DNA of 64,000 nucleotides from Apostichopus japonicus (taxonomy: Eukaryota; Echinodermata; Holothuroidea; Aspidochirotida; Stichopodidae). Positions 14,401-25,545 of the stretch are shown here, in pieces. Position numbers and translations under genes: made by a program. The stretch covers positions 7,717,501 to 7,781,500 of the forward strand of contig NC_092578.1 in assembly GCF_037975245.1 (NCBI RefSeq). The letters run 5' to 3'. Below the pieces are notes generated by a model that worked only from the letters and a program-made list of their open reading frames with translations, was not told the DNA's origin and did no database searches. Within the stretch, counting starts at the first letter, position 1. Every line of letters starts with the position of its first letter.

Positions 14401-15034
14401 GTGTAATGGAAAATGTGTCTCTCATAAATCAGTTCATTCTTTCTCATTTTCTTGAAGACATTTTGGTATAAACAAGAGACACCAGTGTATGTCATGGTCC
14501 GTGTAAGTAATTCGTTACTTAAAATATATATCAACTGTAACTTGACTATGACGTCATAGCTAATGTGTTTCGAGTGTTAAAGGAACCACCTGGTGTAGAT
14601 ACGTAATGCTGACAGTTATATGTAAATTTTCCGATAACGTAGGCCAATTTTGAGCGTTGGTCATAACATTTGCAATAGTCTTTCAATATTATTTATATAG
14701 TATAATTTTTTGTTTAATATTCGTATTTGTAGTAGAGAAATGAACATTTACAGCAAAGAAATGAACATGTCGGGAATGCTACTTTAAGACACGGTTAAAG
14801 ATGACGTAAGCAGCTCTATTCAGTGATCATTACTGGTGTTAAATGACTGTGTAGGCTAATATAGATATCCTCATCAAACAGCATTGTTTTAGATTCCGAA
14901 AGTAGAAACTCAACATACCGCGGAAACGTTGTTAAAGGATAGCTTAATGCAGAATTTTAATGTGCACGTTGTAGACCGTACGAAAAGCCCTGCTAGCAGC
15001 CAAATGGTTATATTTCCATACCACTATTAATTTC
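8481..15034. other. Non-coding stretch, no gene recognised
   Basis: I read both strands and found only short open frames without domain similarity, poly-G/C tracts (for example near 9829, 10940 and 13832) and a short (TAA)n near 12356. If the ADAM gene extends upstream, this is intron sequence or exons too short to recognise. Confidence 0.5.
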
Positions 15035-15460
15035 TGAGCAGTGATCCTTTAAACATCTGAGACTTCTCATCAATAAAGTGACTGGACTATGTAGTCTAAT
15101 ACACAGACAGTAGTAACTCAGTTCGTCAAATGCAACCAAAAACTAAATGAGATAACATAGGAACCTTATGGTCTCATGTGGCTTGTTTACATTGCATTAT
15201 ATAACGAAAAATGGTGTTGAATGTTATTCAAGGGTACTTTGTTGTCCATACGAGGTTAAAAGAACATGTTTTGGTTCAGGTTATTAGATTCTATCAAACA
15301 ATGGATTAACTTAAAATCAAGGCCTCACTGCAAGAGCCCGGCGACGTCACCATCCATTGAGTCTTAAAGGAGCATACCAGACATAAAGGTTATTTTTTTA
15401 AATGTGAATATTTTGATAACAGAAACTACTATAGAAACGTTACCAGCTATCAAATGTTTT
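15035..15460. repeat. Dispersed repeat, copy B (homologous to 8042-8480)
   Basis: Second copy, same strand, of the repeat at 8042-8480. Shared landmarks are 'AATAAAGTGACTGGACT', 'GTCTAATACACAGAC', 'TTTACA.TGCATTA', 'TTAGA.T.TAT.AAA.CAATGGAT' and the 'TTAAAGGAGCA..CCAGA' tail. Confidence 0.75.
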
Positions 15461-15720
15461 CATTTTGTCTTGAGTTATGACACATGAAGACTATACAATT
15501 TCCTTTACGATTTGCAAATATCATTTGTATTGTGTTTGGATTCTATTGAATTTTTGTTCTGCTTCTTAGGAGTTAATTCCCCCCTATTGGTTTCTTTCTT
15601 CTCTCCATCCCTTGTCTACTAATCCGTTACATCTATCCCTTTTGTGCTCACCCTGCTCATTAACCTGTCTGTATTCTGTGCGTGTATTTGTCCCTTCTGT
15701 TACTGTTACTTGTCATTCAG

Positions 15721-15766
15721 CCTCTGAAGACGATCCTGCTAGGATCGAAACGTCAGGCCATTTTAC
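15721..15766 (+). repeat. Hairpin-bearing repeat motif (also inverted at 20421-20462)
   Basis: CTGAAGA is followed by a perfect 7-bp hairpin (CGATCCT-GCT-AGGATCG) and then AAACGTCAGGCC. The same hairpin and the 'GAAACGTCAGGCC' tail occur on the minus strand at 20421-20462. Motifs of this shape recur in marine invertebrate retroelements and resemble the CUGANGA / hairpin / GAAA core of hammerhead ribozymes, but here the base before stem II does not fit the usual core, so a ribozyme call is only a hypothesis. Confidence 0.5.
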
Positions 15767-16732
15767 TTTTACACGAGTTAATTATACGTTAACCTTGGTA
15801 ATTCAGTCGCTCTGAATAATCCATATTTCTAGTTTAAAAGATACTTTCTCCTATACATTAAATCAAATATTTTACACAATAATTCTCGTTAACGTAATGA
15901 CGCTTTTTCTATATAAGTTTACGCATCAAAAATATTTCAGATCCTCTCTGCTTGCATAAGCAATCCAATTATGAACATACTTTATTTATTTCAAGAAATG
16001 AGAATTAATTCGACGTACTAATCGACGAATAAAAATGAAACGTGTTTTCTTAGATATATCAAGTATGACGTAGATATTTTCCCATAGATGAAGTTTGTGA
16101 GTAAATTTTTTTTTTACGGATCAACATCATGTAATTATGCCCTGAAATTACATTTTTAACGTAAAAGTTCACTTTACGAAACACTATCTTTATATTATAA
16201 TTGACAATTACCACGGTAAACGTGTTATTATCAGATTTGCTAACATTCGTGCATTATTTCTACACCGGCCGAGGCCATAGAAAGGAAGGTTGGGACACAT
16301 GTGATACATTAGTGTCCAATCTCAAACTTTACTAAATTGTTTGAAATTTGTTTCAAATATATACTTATAATCTACTGAACATATCCAATGTCGTGCAAAA
16401 TTGCCAATTAAAGCTTTCTAAAAGCGTAAGAACCGGTATCTTTATGGTACATTAAAGGACAGTAAAAGTGCAACTGTATGCTTTCGATTCACATATCTAT
16501 GGCATGAAGTTGGTTTCTTCAAACTCTTATGTTTCTTACGTTAGATAAACGTAAAATGTTTCTTCAACTGCTGGGAGGCTTTTTCAGTCAAATTGCCGTA
16601 GAAAATGTTACGTCATATCTGTCGTTGGTGATGTACTTACGACCAAGGGCAATGATACCGTAGCCAACTACGCACCACATTGTGTGTGGAAGTAGGACAA
16701 TGTCTTAGTGGTATTTATGTAAGGGTGCGTGT
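15767..16732. other. Non-coding stretch
   Basis: AT-rich DNA in which I see no coding signal, RNA gene or clear repeat. Confidence 0.5.
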
Positions 16733-16890
16733 ATGTATGTATGTATGTATGTATGTATGTATGTATGTATGTATGTATGTATGTATGTATGTATGTATGT
16801 ATGTATGTATGTATGTATGTATGTATGTATGTATGTATGTATGTATGTATGTATGTATGTGTGTATGTATGTATGTGTGTGTATGTATGT
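16733..16890. repeat. (GTAT)n tetranucleotide microsatellite
   Basis: About 40 GTAT units, nearly perfect, with a few GTGT interruptions at the 3' end. The Met-Tyr-Val-Cys open frames through it, and the His-Thr-Tyr-Ile frame on the other strand, are artefacts of a period of 4 with no stops. Confidence 0.97.
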
Positions 16891-16920
16891 ATCAAACGGT
16901 TACCTTTTCTTCACAGTTAG

Positions 16921-17268
16921 CAGGCGCGTATCCAGGATTTTCTAACGGGGGGGGGGGGCGAATTACTATCTAAGCGGAGCGCCACCATCAGTTGGCGCGC
17001 AGCGTACAAGAAAATTTCTGGTTTTGATACCCTTCAGATCACCGGAAATGGCACTTCTCGGGCTTGAAAATGACCAACCAGATGTGCACTTTTGCTAAGA
17101 ACAAAGTATTTCCCAATAGTTTTGTTTCCATCCATAACCTTTTTGAAGATTGTCACCAGTCAAACATCATGTTCGACCTCATCGCATCTCCTGTGGATCA
17201 TTGCTTTTGTTAGTGATTTTTCTTACCCGGGGGGCACGCGCCCCAACAACCCCCTGGATACGCGCCTG
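16921..17268. mobile_element. 348-bp MITE-like element with 16-bp TIRs and a 5-bp target duplication
   Basis: The left end CAGGCGCGTATCCAGG (16921-16936) is the exact reverse complement of the right end CCTGGATACGCGCCTG (17253-17268). Both sides are flanked by GTTAG (16916-16920 and 17269-17273), read as the target duplication. A poly-G tract lies inside the left end and a G/C-rich tract inside the right. The interior ('GAATTACTATCTAAGCGGAG', 'CGCCACCATCAGTTGGCGCG' and so on) recurs almost unchanged at 39581-39840 and in part at 41098-41215. It has no coding capacity, so it is a nonautonomous DNA transposon family with several copies here. Confidence 0.88.
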
Positions 17269-17273
17269 GTTAG

Positions 17274-18615
17274 ATTAAATGCATGTCCATGAACAAAGGC
17301 TTCACAAATATCTTCCACAACAAGAGCATATCGATATTAGCAAACGAAGATATGGATACAGGGTCCTTTATAATAATAGAAAACAGTATAGAACGCTATC
17401 AACCAACCATACAACGTAACTAATGTCTTTCTACCAAAATAGTTAAAGCAACCAAATTAAGACAAGTGCTTTAATGATTCACCTTGATAATCCTTCTTTA
17501 GATCAAAGTATTTTACTCAATGTTTTGTTCCATTATGTAGTGTCAAAACTGACGAATCATTCCAAAATGTATCTGTGTATGTTCTGAAACAAATATCACA
17601 TTTTTGACCACGTGGGATTATATAGACTCTTTCCACGATGAGAATGCATTTCGCCCTCGTCTAATTTGCATTTTTAACGTTGACCGGGACAGTTACTGCC
17701 ATCAAGTGAAGTAGGTTATGTAGTTAGCCTACCGTACATTATGGATAAGAAGAAATACATACAAAACGTTATTATACGAATAATCAGGCCCGCCAGGGGA
17801 GAGGAGAAAAAAAAACAACAATTTAAAGGAGGGAGGGAGGGTAATATTTTGTGTAAATAAGTATCTTGTGAAAGATATAACCGCTAAGGCATCGATCGAT
17901 CTATCGATTTACTCCTAGGGACAAACTCAGCTCATCCTACACGTAAGGAATTCCAGATTTCAAGGCGTACTGTCCCAATTTTCCATCGATCTCATTGGTG
18001 ACCGTGTTTTGAAGAAATCACAACGCATAGAGGCTAATACGTTATCACCGCCAGGGACAACCGCATGCTGTGAAATACAATTCGAAACGGTGTGTCACCA
18101 TTCGGCAATATGTACAGTCTGCCATAATAAAAAAGGCTATGAATCATAGCCTATAATATAACATACTACATGATTTGGTACTATAGTTTTTTTCCGAACA
18201 TCAACTTCAGCATTGTACTGTGTCTGTACCTTCGGTATAAATAAAACATTAGGAAACACAGCTTTATTGGCAGTTTTGGCAAATGGGGGAGAGGTGCAAT
18301 AGTCTACATGGGGGCACGCTCCACCCCAACTCACCTCCACCCCCCCCCCCAAGTGGTCCAGCATGATTATAGGCCTAGTAGTTATACTTTTTGTTATATA
18401 TATGTCATCGAAAAGGGTTGGAGTCAGAGAGTTATTCACGACGCGAAGGTATGTGTAACCATGGTAACACAGCTGCCCTTTGTCACATATAAATCAGTAC
18501 GACTAAACAGACTTTGTGGGGTTCAAGTCATGCATACATTGTCATTGTCATGCATACATTGTATTTAAATATATATATATATATGTATATTATATATATA
18601 TATATATATATTTAA

Positions 18616-18653
<38 letters not shown>

Positions 18654-20092
18654 ACTTGCACATTCGTCATGGTGACGTTTTCTTCATTTTGGCCTATACA
18701 CGTTTACAGAATATTTCGGCTTTTTTATCTCCTCCGTGTGTAAATCTCGTCTGCGAGTAGATAATGCTTTTAAAATTCTTCCTCTTAATATGAGTTTGAT
18801 CCGTCTTAGGTATCACCTTCTTGATCTAAGAGCTTAAGTTTGTCGCCGAAAGGAGTATCTCGGTCTGGTACAAGTTGTTATCTATACTTTAAAAGACAAG
18901 AATATAAATAAAGTCGCGCGGAGTCTCATGTTTATGATAAACGGCGGTAATTTGTTTATTCAGACAATGTGGCTAATGGCTATACGGAACTGATAAAAGG
19001 TTGTTCGACACTGCTTAATGTATTCATCAGACTTGAAAACATCATTTTATGGTGAGTATAATTACATATAGGCCGTATTAGTGAACATTCAAGGATGATT
19101 TCTCAAGCATAGGCTAATTACCAGAGACCTATGATAATGTTCTCAAAACCAATCTGTAACACAATATCATATATATGTATAACAACATAAGAAACATAAT
19201 ACAAAGGCCGCACTCTAAATACAAAGAACTTTTTCACATACTATACTGTATACTAAACTTGAAAAGAAAACAAACTTAGCATGGAAAACTATGAACATTT
19301 CATTGGCATATCCTAAGCTTTCGTCCTCAGTGAATGAACGCTGCAGGATAATGTTTTATCAGTGTGTTGTTTTTGTTTTGTTTTTGTTTTAATCTATTAT
19401 TTGTTTATGGTCTTTGTTCTACGATGATCAGTACCTATGATGGCAAGATGACTGCATTCAATATAAGCCTACATTTAAAAAGACCCATACATGTTGTTCG
19501 GACATTTTGGTGCACTGCGGTGGCTTGCGTAAGGGGTGGGGGGGGGGGAGGGTGGAGGGTCATGGACCTCAGCTTGATCGTCGGTCGCAACAAACGTTCG
19601 TCGTGGATTTTTTAATGTTCTGTCGGGTAAGAACTAGACCACTTTCTAAGAGCACAGGACGTCCTTTTATAAGCGTTCATGACCCTACCTTAATTAGTTG
19701 GGGAAATTTAGACTCTCCCCCCCTCCGTCCTACCACACAACAAATTCCTTTGACTTACAGTGCATGTTATACTGTTACACTGTTGATAATTCACTTATGA
19801 TGTGTGTAACCACCCCTCTAGTCCCTTCAGGCGTTCCCATTCCAAACTTACCGGTATAGGCTATATAGTACAGTACAGTATAGTACAGTACCGGTATATA
19901 TATAGTATATAGCAATGAAAATTGCGTTACTCAGCATTACCATCCTTCTTTTTAACGTGTAGGTTGCACTGTAGCGTATATGCTATAAACCTTTATCAAA
20001 TTTCTCTTCACAAATTTCGATAACAACACTACAACGACAGAAGATATAAGGCCGGGGAAATTGATTAATTTATCTGTTTATTTCGTCTACAG
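17274..20092. other. Non-coding stretch upstream of the first recognised ADAM exon
   Basis: No exon could be supported. It includes a (TA)n/(TG)n block at about 18563-18653 whose flanking TTTAAATATA arms make it palindromic, and poly-C and poly-G tracts near 18345 and 19540. It is probably intron of the ADAM-like gene. Confidence 0.5.
18563..18653. repeat. (TA)n / (TG)n block with palindromic arms
   Basis: TTTAAATATATATA arms flank alternating TA, followed by (TG)n. It is strongly self-complementary. Confidence 0.85.
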
Positions 20093-20133
20093 ATGAGCAC
20101 GATGTCTGTAACAGATTGCCTCGTCCTTTACAA
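20093..20133 (+). CDS. Candidate ADAM disintegrin-domain exon
   Basis: A 41-nt segment lies between a good acceptor (TTTCGTCTACAG) and a strong donor (GTAAGT). Read from its third base it gives EHDVCNRLPRPLQ and ends in phase 0, which joins directly to the next exon. In the family this place should carry the Cys-rich run before the disintegrin loop. Only one cysteine is present, so the match is weak and rests mainly on the splice signals and phase. It needs an upstream exon ending in phase 1, which was not found with confidence. Confidence 0.4.
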
Positions 20134-20420
20134 GTAAGTAACCGGATTCTCTCTTCATATGACTACATTTTTTAAGCAGAAAAAAAAACATAATTTGAGA
20201 GAAAAATCAATAACGTTACGACTAGGCTTACAGTAAGGATACCTATAAAAAAAATTTGTAGAGAAAATGGTAAATAAACACCTGTTATCACTCGATTGCA
20301 GAAGTTATCTTTAATATTTCTTGATTTCACTGTTGCTACATATTTAAGGACGTACGGTACATGGTAATTCTTGCTATTAATTATGCTTTACTGATTCACA
20401 ACGCAACTTGTGTAAAAGTA

Positions 20421-20462
20421 AGTTGGCCTGACGTTTCGATCCTAGCAGGATCTTCTTTAAAG
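20421..20462 (-). repeat. Inverted copy of the hairpin repeat at 15721
   Basis: On the minus strand it reads AAAGAAGATCCTGCTAGGATC then GAAACGTCAGGCC, the same hairpin and tail as the plus-strand motif at 15721-15760. It sits in the intron between the first two recognised ADAM exons. Confidence 0.6.
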
Positions 20463-20795
20463 GCTAAAAAACAAAAAGGGACGCAATATGCCTAACGCAC
20501 ACATCATGTTTAGCTAACCCTTCTGGTTAGAGTCTTACAACCTTTGCCTGAAGAGTAACTTTGATATTAACTATGATCACGTTAAGTTTGGTCATATCGA
20601 TGAAGCTAAACATCCAATGAACTTTTACATGCAAAGTATTATGTCTTCAGTTGCAATTAAATGATACTCTGCCAGATGCTATTGTATTTTACTACAAACG
20701 CAAATATAATTACATAATTAAATATAATTAAAAACAATAAATTGCCTTGTGTACAAAATGTTATTTTCTCTGTGCTTGTCGACATAACCTTACAG

Positions 20796-20867
20796 ATTTC
20801 CACCTTACTATGCCGAGCTAAAGTAGACAAGTGCGACCTGCCAGAATACTGCTCCAGTCAAGGTTCA
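20796..20867 (+). CDS. ADAM disintegrin-loop exon (CDLPEYC)
   Basis: The exon has 72 nt and 24 codons, phase 0 at both ends, acceptor CCTTACAG and donor GTAAGT. It encodes the disintegrin loop with LCRAKVDKCDLPEYC, the signature C-D-L-P-E-Y-C of ADAM and snake-venom disintegrin domains. The arginine followed by six residues and DLPEY fits the Rx6DLPE(F/Y) pattern reported for integrin alpha9beta1 binding by many ADAMs. The usual Glu before CD is Lys here. The donor was placed after GGTTCA rather than at the earlier GT because only this keeps the next exon's Cys-Pro in frame. An (ATC)n array starts about 45 bases downstream. Confidence 0.88.
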
Positions 20868-20911
20868 GTAAGTTTATTATTATTACTATTATTATCAATG
20901 TCATTATCCTT

Positions 20912-21169
<258 letters not shown>

Positions 21170-22091
21170 TTTATTATTATTATTATTTCCATGTTATCGC
21201 CTTCCTTCTTTCCTATATATACAGTAACATGTATTTGACCTATCCATTTGTATTTTCACGGTGGTTACTTTACCTTCTCAGTTATATACGCCTTTTAGGG
21301 CTTCAGAAATTATCAATAGTTGTATCTAAAATTGAAATTAAATCAAGCATGGAATGGGTCATAAATTTCTCTTTTTTTTTAAAATTAAATGAGAAATTTC
21401 GATTGCAAATATTTTCCTTCAATGTGTACATCATTTTAAATTAAAGCAGTGCACGTAAAAGATCAATACTAGCCAACAGCCAAGAAGAATATAAAAAGAT
21501 AAAAATGGATTCAAACCCAACTATCATATTTACCTTGTATAATAGAGATGGTTGTGATGAGCAACGTATCAAACAGATAAAGAAAAATCTTGCCCAGATT
21601 GGGAGATATGCTTGTTTTTGAAAGTCATGTCTGGGTAACCGCTATTTTATAATTGTGTTAATCATGTCATAGTGTTTAAAATGATCCCGGTTGTTGAAAA
21701 CTTAAAGAAAAATGGCACTAGAGAGTACCCTTTGCTGGAAAATAAAACATTCATATGCTGAAACTTCAGTTCACAGAATGCACAGAGGACCTACTTTCTT
21801 TGGAAAGGTTTTGAGGTAACATTGCCCCCCCCCCCCCGAATCAGAGACACATTCCCAGAGCCCTCGAAGTTTATGATCCCCTTCCCCTCCCCATGCCCCC
21901 TCCCCATGCCCCATCCCCACCTTCAGAATGAACCACCTTCCACCGTTCCTGTTTTTGTTTCTCCCGAGCTCGTCAAAAATGATTGACAATATCTGCACCG
22001 TTTACTATAGTATATACCGACGATATAGCCCTCCCTTGTCAATTTTGAGGATGCTAACGTTATAGTCTCCATAAATCTGTTTTATTCACAG

Positions 22092-22142
22092 TGCCCTTCG
22101 AATACTCATCTAGCCGACAAAACGCCTTGTGACTTCAATGCA
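22092..22142 (+). CDS. ADAM disintegrin to cysteine-rich junction exon
   Basis: The exon has 51 nt and 17 codons, phase 0 to phase 0, acceptor TTTATTCACAG and donor GTAAGA. It encodes CPSNTHLADKTPCDFNA, matching the family pattern C-P-x-[DN]-x-[YH]-x-x-D-x-x-x-C that follows the disintegrin loop. Together with the exon before it this makes CSSQGS then CPSNTH, the expected spacing. The small size and conserved cysteines make chance unlikely. Confidence 0.87.
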
Positions 22143-22746
22143 GTAAGATCAACTATCTCTCTCTCTCTCTCACACACTTTTTTTCTCTTTTATAATTTAA
22201 TGATTACTTTAAGAGATTACAAATTAATCTCAGTAAAAAGTCTTTCAAGTGATGAACCTGTTATTTATTGTTTTGACAAGCCGTAAGTTGCTTTGCGCTG
22301 ATAATGAGCGCTTGTGGTGCGTCAGTGGTATATCTATAGGATTTGCCGTAAGATAGAATGGAAGGAGAACAAAAAAGAATAAGTCAATTTGTTTGGGGCT
22401 TAATGAAGATAAATCATAAGTCTACCAAATCCCTTCAACCTGCAGTATACACACGTATGGATGCTTACAGGATTAGACGGTGAAGATTGTCTTCTTCTTG
22501 AGAGACAGACGAGAAAGATAGAGATAGAGAGAGCGAGATAATATTGCTCAAGCAAGGGGTGGAGCTAGCACAAGTAATAATATATAACATATGTTTGCCA
22601 TGCACTGATATTGTGGGGGACTTGATCAAGTTCAATGTTGTACTACCATTTGTCACGTTTCTGAACTCGGTCAGTGGCTTCTGTCTTTATATTCCTTAGT
22701 GAGATACGGGCCAGTAGCCAGAGTGTCAATATTTAAAGAGGGCATT

Positions 22747-23150
22747 GTGTCAAGTTTGGAGGGGGCTCGAGAGTGTCAAGTTTAGAGGGACAGTGTGTCA
22801 AATTTGAAGGGACAGAGTGTCAATATTTGGAGGATCTGAGTGTCAAATTTGGAGGGGCAGAGTGCCAAATTTGGTAGGGCAGAGGGTAAAATTTGGAGGG
22901 GGCAGAGTGTCAAATTTGGAGGGGCAGATGGTCAAGTTTGGAGGGGCAGAGTGTCAAATTTGGAGGGGCAAAGTGCCAAATTTGGATGGCAGATTGTCAA
23001 ATTTGGAGGGGCAGAGGGTCAAAATTTGGTAGGGCAGAGGGTCAAATTTGGAGGGGCAGAGTATCAAATTTGGAGGGGTAGAGGGTCAAATTTGGAGGGG
23101 CAGAGTGCCAAATTTGGAGGGGCAGAGTGTTTGTTTGGAGGGGCAGGATT
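22747..23150. repeat. 22-bp minisatellite, about 18 units
   Basis: Tandem units of the form GTCAAATTTGGAGGGGCAGAGT with moderate divergence. It lies in the intron between the exons at 22092 and 23488. The repeated WRGRVSNLEGQ-like open frames come from the repeat. Confidence 0.93.
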
Positions 23151-23487
23151 TTTGTTTGAGGGAGGGGGGGGGATTTCTCTCCACGATAGGGGTCAATTAC
23201 TGAAACTATAAATTTGAAAAAAAAATATGGAGGCATCATCGAAATTTTGGGCATATTCCAAGGATCACTTTTGGTCAAAAGAATGATAATAGCAATGATC
23301 ACTAAAATAATATGTTACACAGTTCACTTCATTTAAAAACAACAGATTATATAATCACAACTATTGTTAATTGCCATCAGCAATGTCTATACCCATACAA
23401 TCGCAGTTTTGTTTATAATAACTTCTAACGCCAATTTTGTTTTTTTAAATGTGAATTTTTCCTTCTCTTAAATTTTTCAAATTACAG

Positions 23488-23551
23488 GGAATCTGCTATC
23501 GTGGCCAATGTTTACTAACCAACTCACCATGTGGGGCCTTCTTAGCACATA
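23488..23551 (+). CDS. ADAM cysteine-rich domain exon
   Basis: The exon has 64 nt, phase 0 to phase 1, acceptor TTCAAATTACAG and donor GTAAGT. It encodes GICYRGQCLLTNSPCGAFLA followed by His, matching the 'C-Y-x-G-x-C' start of the ADAM cysteine-rich domain. In relatives the next part of the domain carries a CY...N...G...CG region. No exon for it was found before the next recognised exon at 27216, although that exon starts in the matching phase. Confidence 0.85.
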
Positions 23552-24184
23552 GTAAGTGACATACATTTCTGTTAAAGTTTCCGAGACAGATTTCTGTCTC
23601 AAGCTATAAGTTTCTATTATATTCGATGTTCTTAGTGTAAATAAGATATGCTTTCGCCGACAACCACTTCGTGGGTGAGAATAACCACCTATAACCTGCA
23701 TTGGTAATGGTGTTTTGGTATGATTATCGTAAGTTATATGTCGTCTTAAATTCACCGAACAGTGTAAAGCTACTTTTAATAGCTTTTCTGTTAACTGCCC
23801 TCCCCCTTACCCTCCCCTACCCCTAAGCTCCAACCCCACCCCACCCAACCCTCCCTTTCTCACCACCTCCATCCACATTCATTTCCATTCCCTTTACCTC
23901 CCTTCCCCAGTCATATACCCCTCCCCTACCCCAAAAGCATATCTCCTTTCTTCGTCTTGGTCACACACACGTTTAGTTCAAGGTGTATATGGTTTACTAG
24001 TATATGTTACATGTCATTCAACGGTCATAACAGTTGCTCCCAAATATGTTAAAACAATGGTCATTCATATAACTTCATCCTACAAAGTCACTCATTGAGA
24101 TATTAAACTGTCTATTTGGTCATTCCTCGTTGGCTGGGGAATAAAGTGGAGAGTCGTTATCTACTCAATACAAGTGTAACACCC

Positions 24185-24352
24185 TCTAAAACATTAAGGC
24201 AACCCCCCCCCCCCACCAGCCCCATGATCAAATGGGACACAACATTCACCATCTCCACTACAGAAAATAAACATTGTAATAAACTAATAAACGAAAAGAA
24301 ACATAAATAATAAAAGCGCAAACGACTCGATGATGTCGTATTAAGACTTCAT
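24185..24352. repeat. Dispersed repeat (family of 7680-7875)
   Basis: Shares 'CCATCTCCA.TA.AGAAAATAA', 'TGTAATAAA.TAA' and a 'GACTCGATGATGTC...AAGACTT' end with the copy at 7680-7875. It borders a (TA)n array. Confidence 0.55.
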
Positions 24353-24354
24353 CC

Positions 24355-24357
<3 letters not shown>

Positions 24358-24440
<83 letters not shown>
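24358..24440. repeat. (TA)n microsatellite
   Basis: Perfect alternating TA, 83 bp, intronic. Confidence 0.96.
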
Positions 24441-24441
<1 letters not shown>

Positions 24442-24918
24442 CATTGTTTATGTAAAATGATTCGTCACCTTTTAATTCATAAATTTCTTTGAGGATAGTA
24501 ATACAGACCAGTGCACACGATGCATACATACTTGCAAGTTTGTATACAAAAAATACTAGGAAAAGTGAACAAACGACACACCTGCGCTTCATTTTCAAAG
24601 TTAATGTCTTATTTGGCCCCTTCAAGGACAACAAATGTTTTGATTTATTTTATTAATAAACTTTCACTGAAGTAATTTGCCCAACGACTCTTGAAAATTA
24701 ATTGAATGCAATAAAAATTTATACGGTGTGTAATGTTTATCATGAAGGAGATAAATTCATTTTTCCAATAGAAAGAAGAAGTAAAAAATAAAAAACCGTT
24801 CGAAACGGAAAAAAAAAAAAATCTACTTTTTATATACCAAGATAAATGTCAGTAGGCCTATAAGGCGACCTTTTCAATAAGGATATTGCATGCGGGCGTT
24901 ATACAATGTGCGCATGCG

Positions 24919-25074
<156 letters not shown>

Positions 25075-25224
25075 AAGTTTCCATTAGCGTGTGTAGGACG
25101 TTAAGGATTTTTTTCAGTCAGAACATTTAAAGAAAGGCTTTTTCTCTTTGAAAATTTGTAACAAAAATGTCACGCAAAGTTGAGTCAAGATTTCTCAGTA
25201 TGTATGATTGATTTGTCATTTTCG

Positions 25225-25545
25225 GGGATGGAGAGGGGGGGGGGGGGGTGGAAGTGGAAGGGGAGAGGGAACCGGGAAATGAAAAGGTTAGATGCATTAC
25301 ATTGTTTTATTGTTAATGGAAAAATATCTCTTAGATTAAATGAAAGTTACCAATGTTGTAAGTATATGTTGTATAAGTATGCATAAATGAATTGTAATGT
25401 TTGGGGAGGGGAAGGGGAGGGTGAGGGGCAGTGGAAGGGGAAGGGGGAGAGGGAACCGGGAAAGCAAGGTATAGATTTCTTGAATTGTTTCATTGTTTTT
25501 TGTAAAAATATCTCTTAGACTAAATGAAAGTTACCAATGTTGCAG
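25225..25545. repeat. Local tandem duplication, period about 186 bp
   Basis: Two diverged copies each run from a G-rich tract through 'GAGAGGGAACCGGGAAA' to 'ATATCTCTTAGA' and 'TAAATGAAAGTTACCAATG'. The end of copy 1 reads TTGTAAG, while copy 2 reads TTGCAGG, so copy 2 carries an acceptor-like AG. Confidence 0.8.

Noticed and set aside
22817-23211. Repeated WRGRVSNLEGQ-like open frames
   Set aside because: Products of the 22-bp minisatellite, open in several frames because the unit lacks stops.
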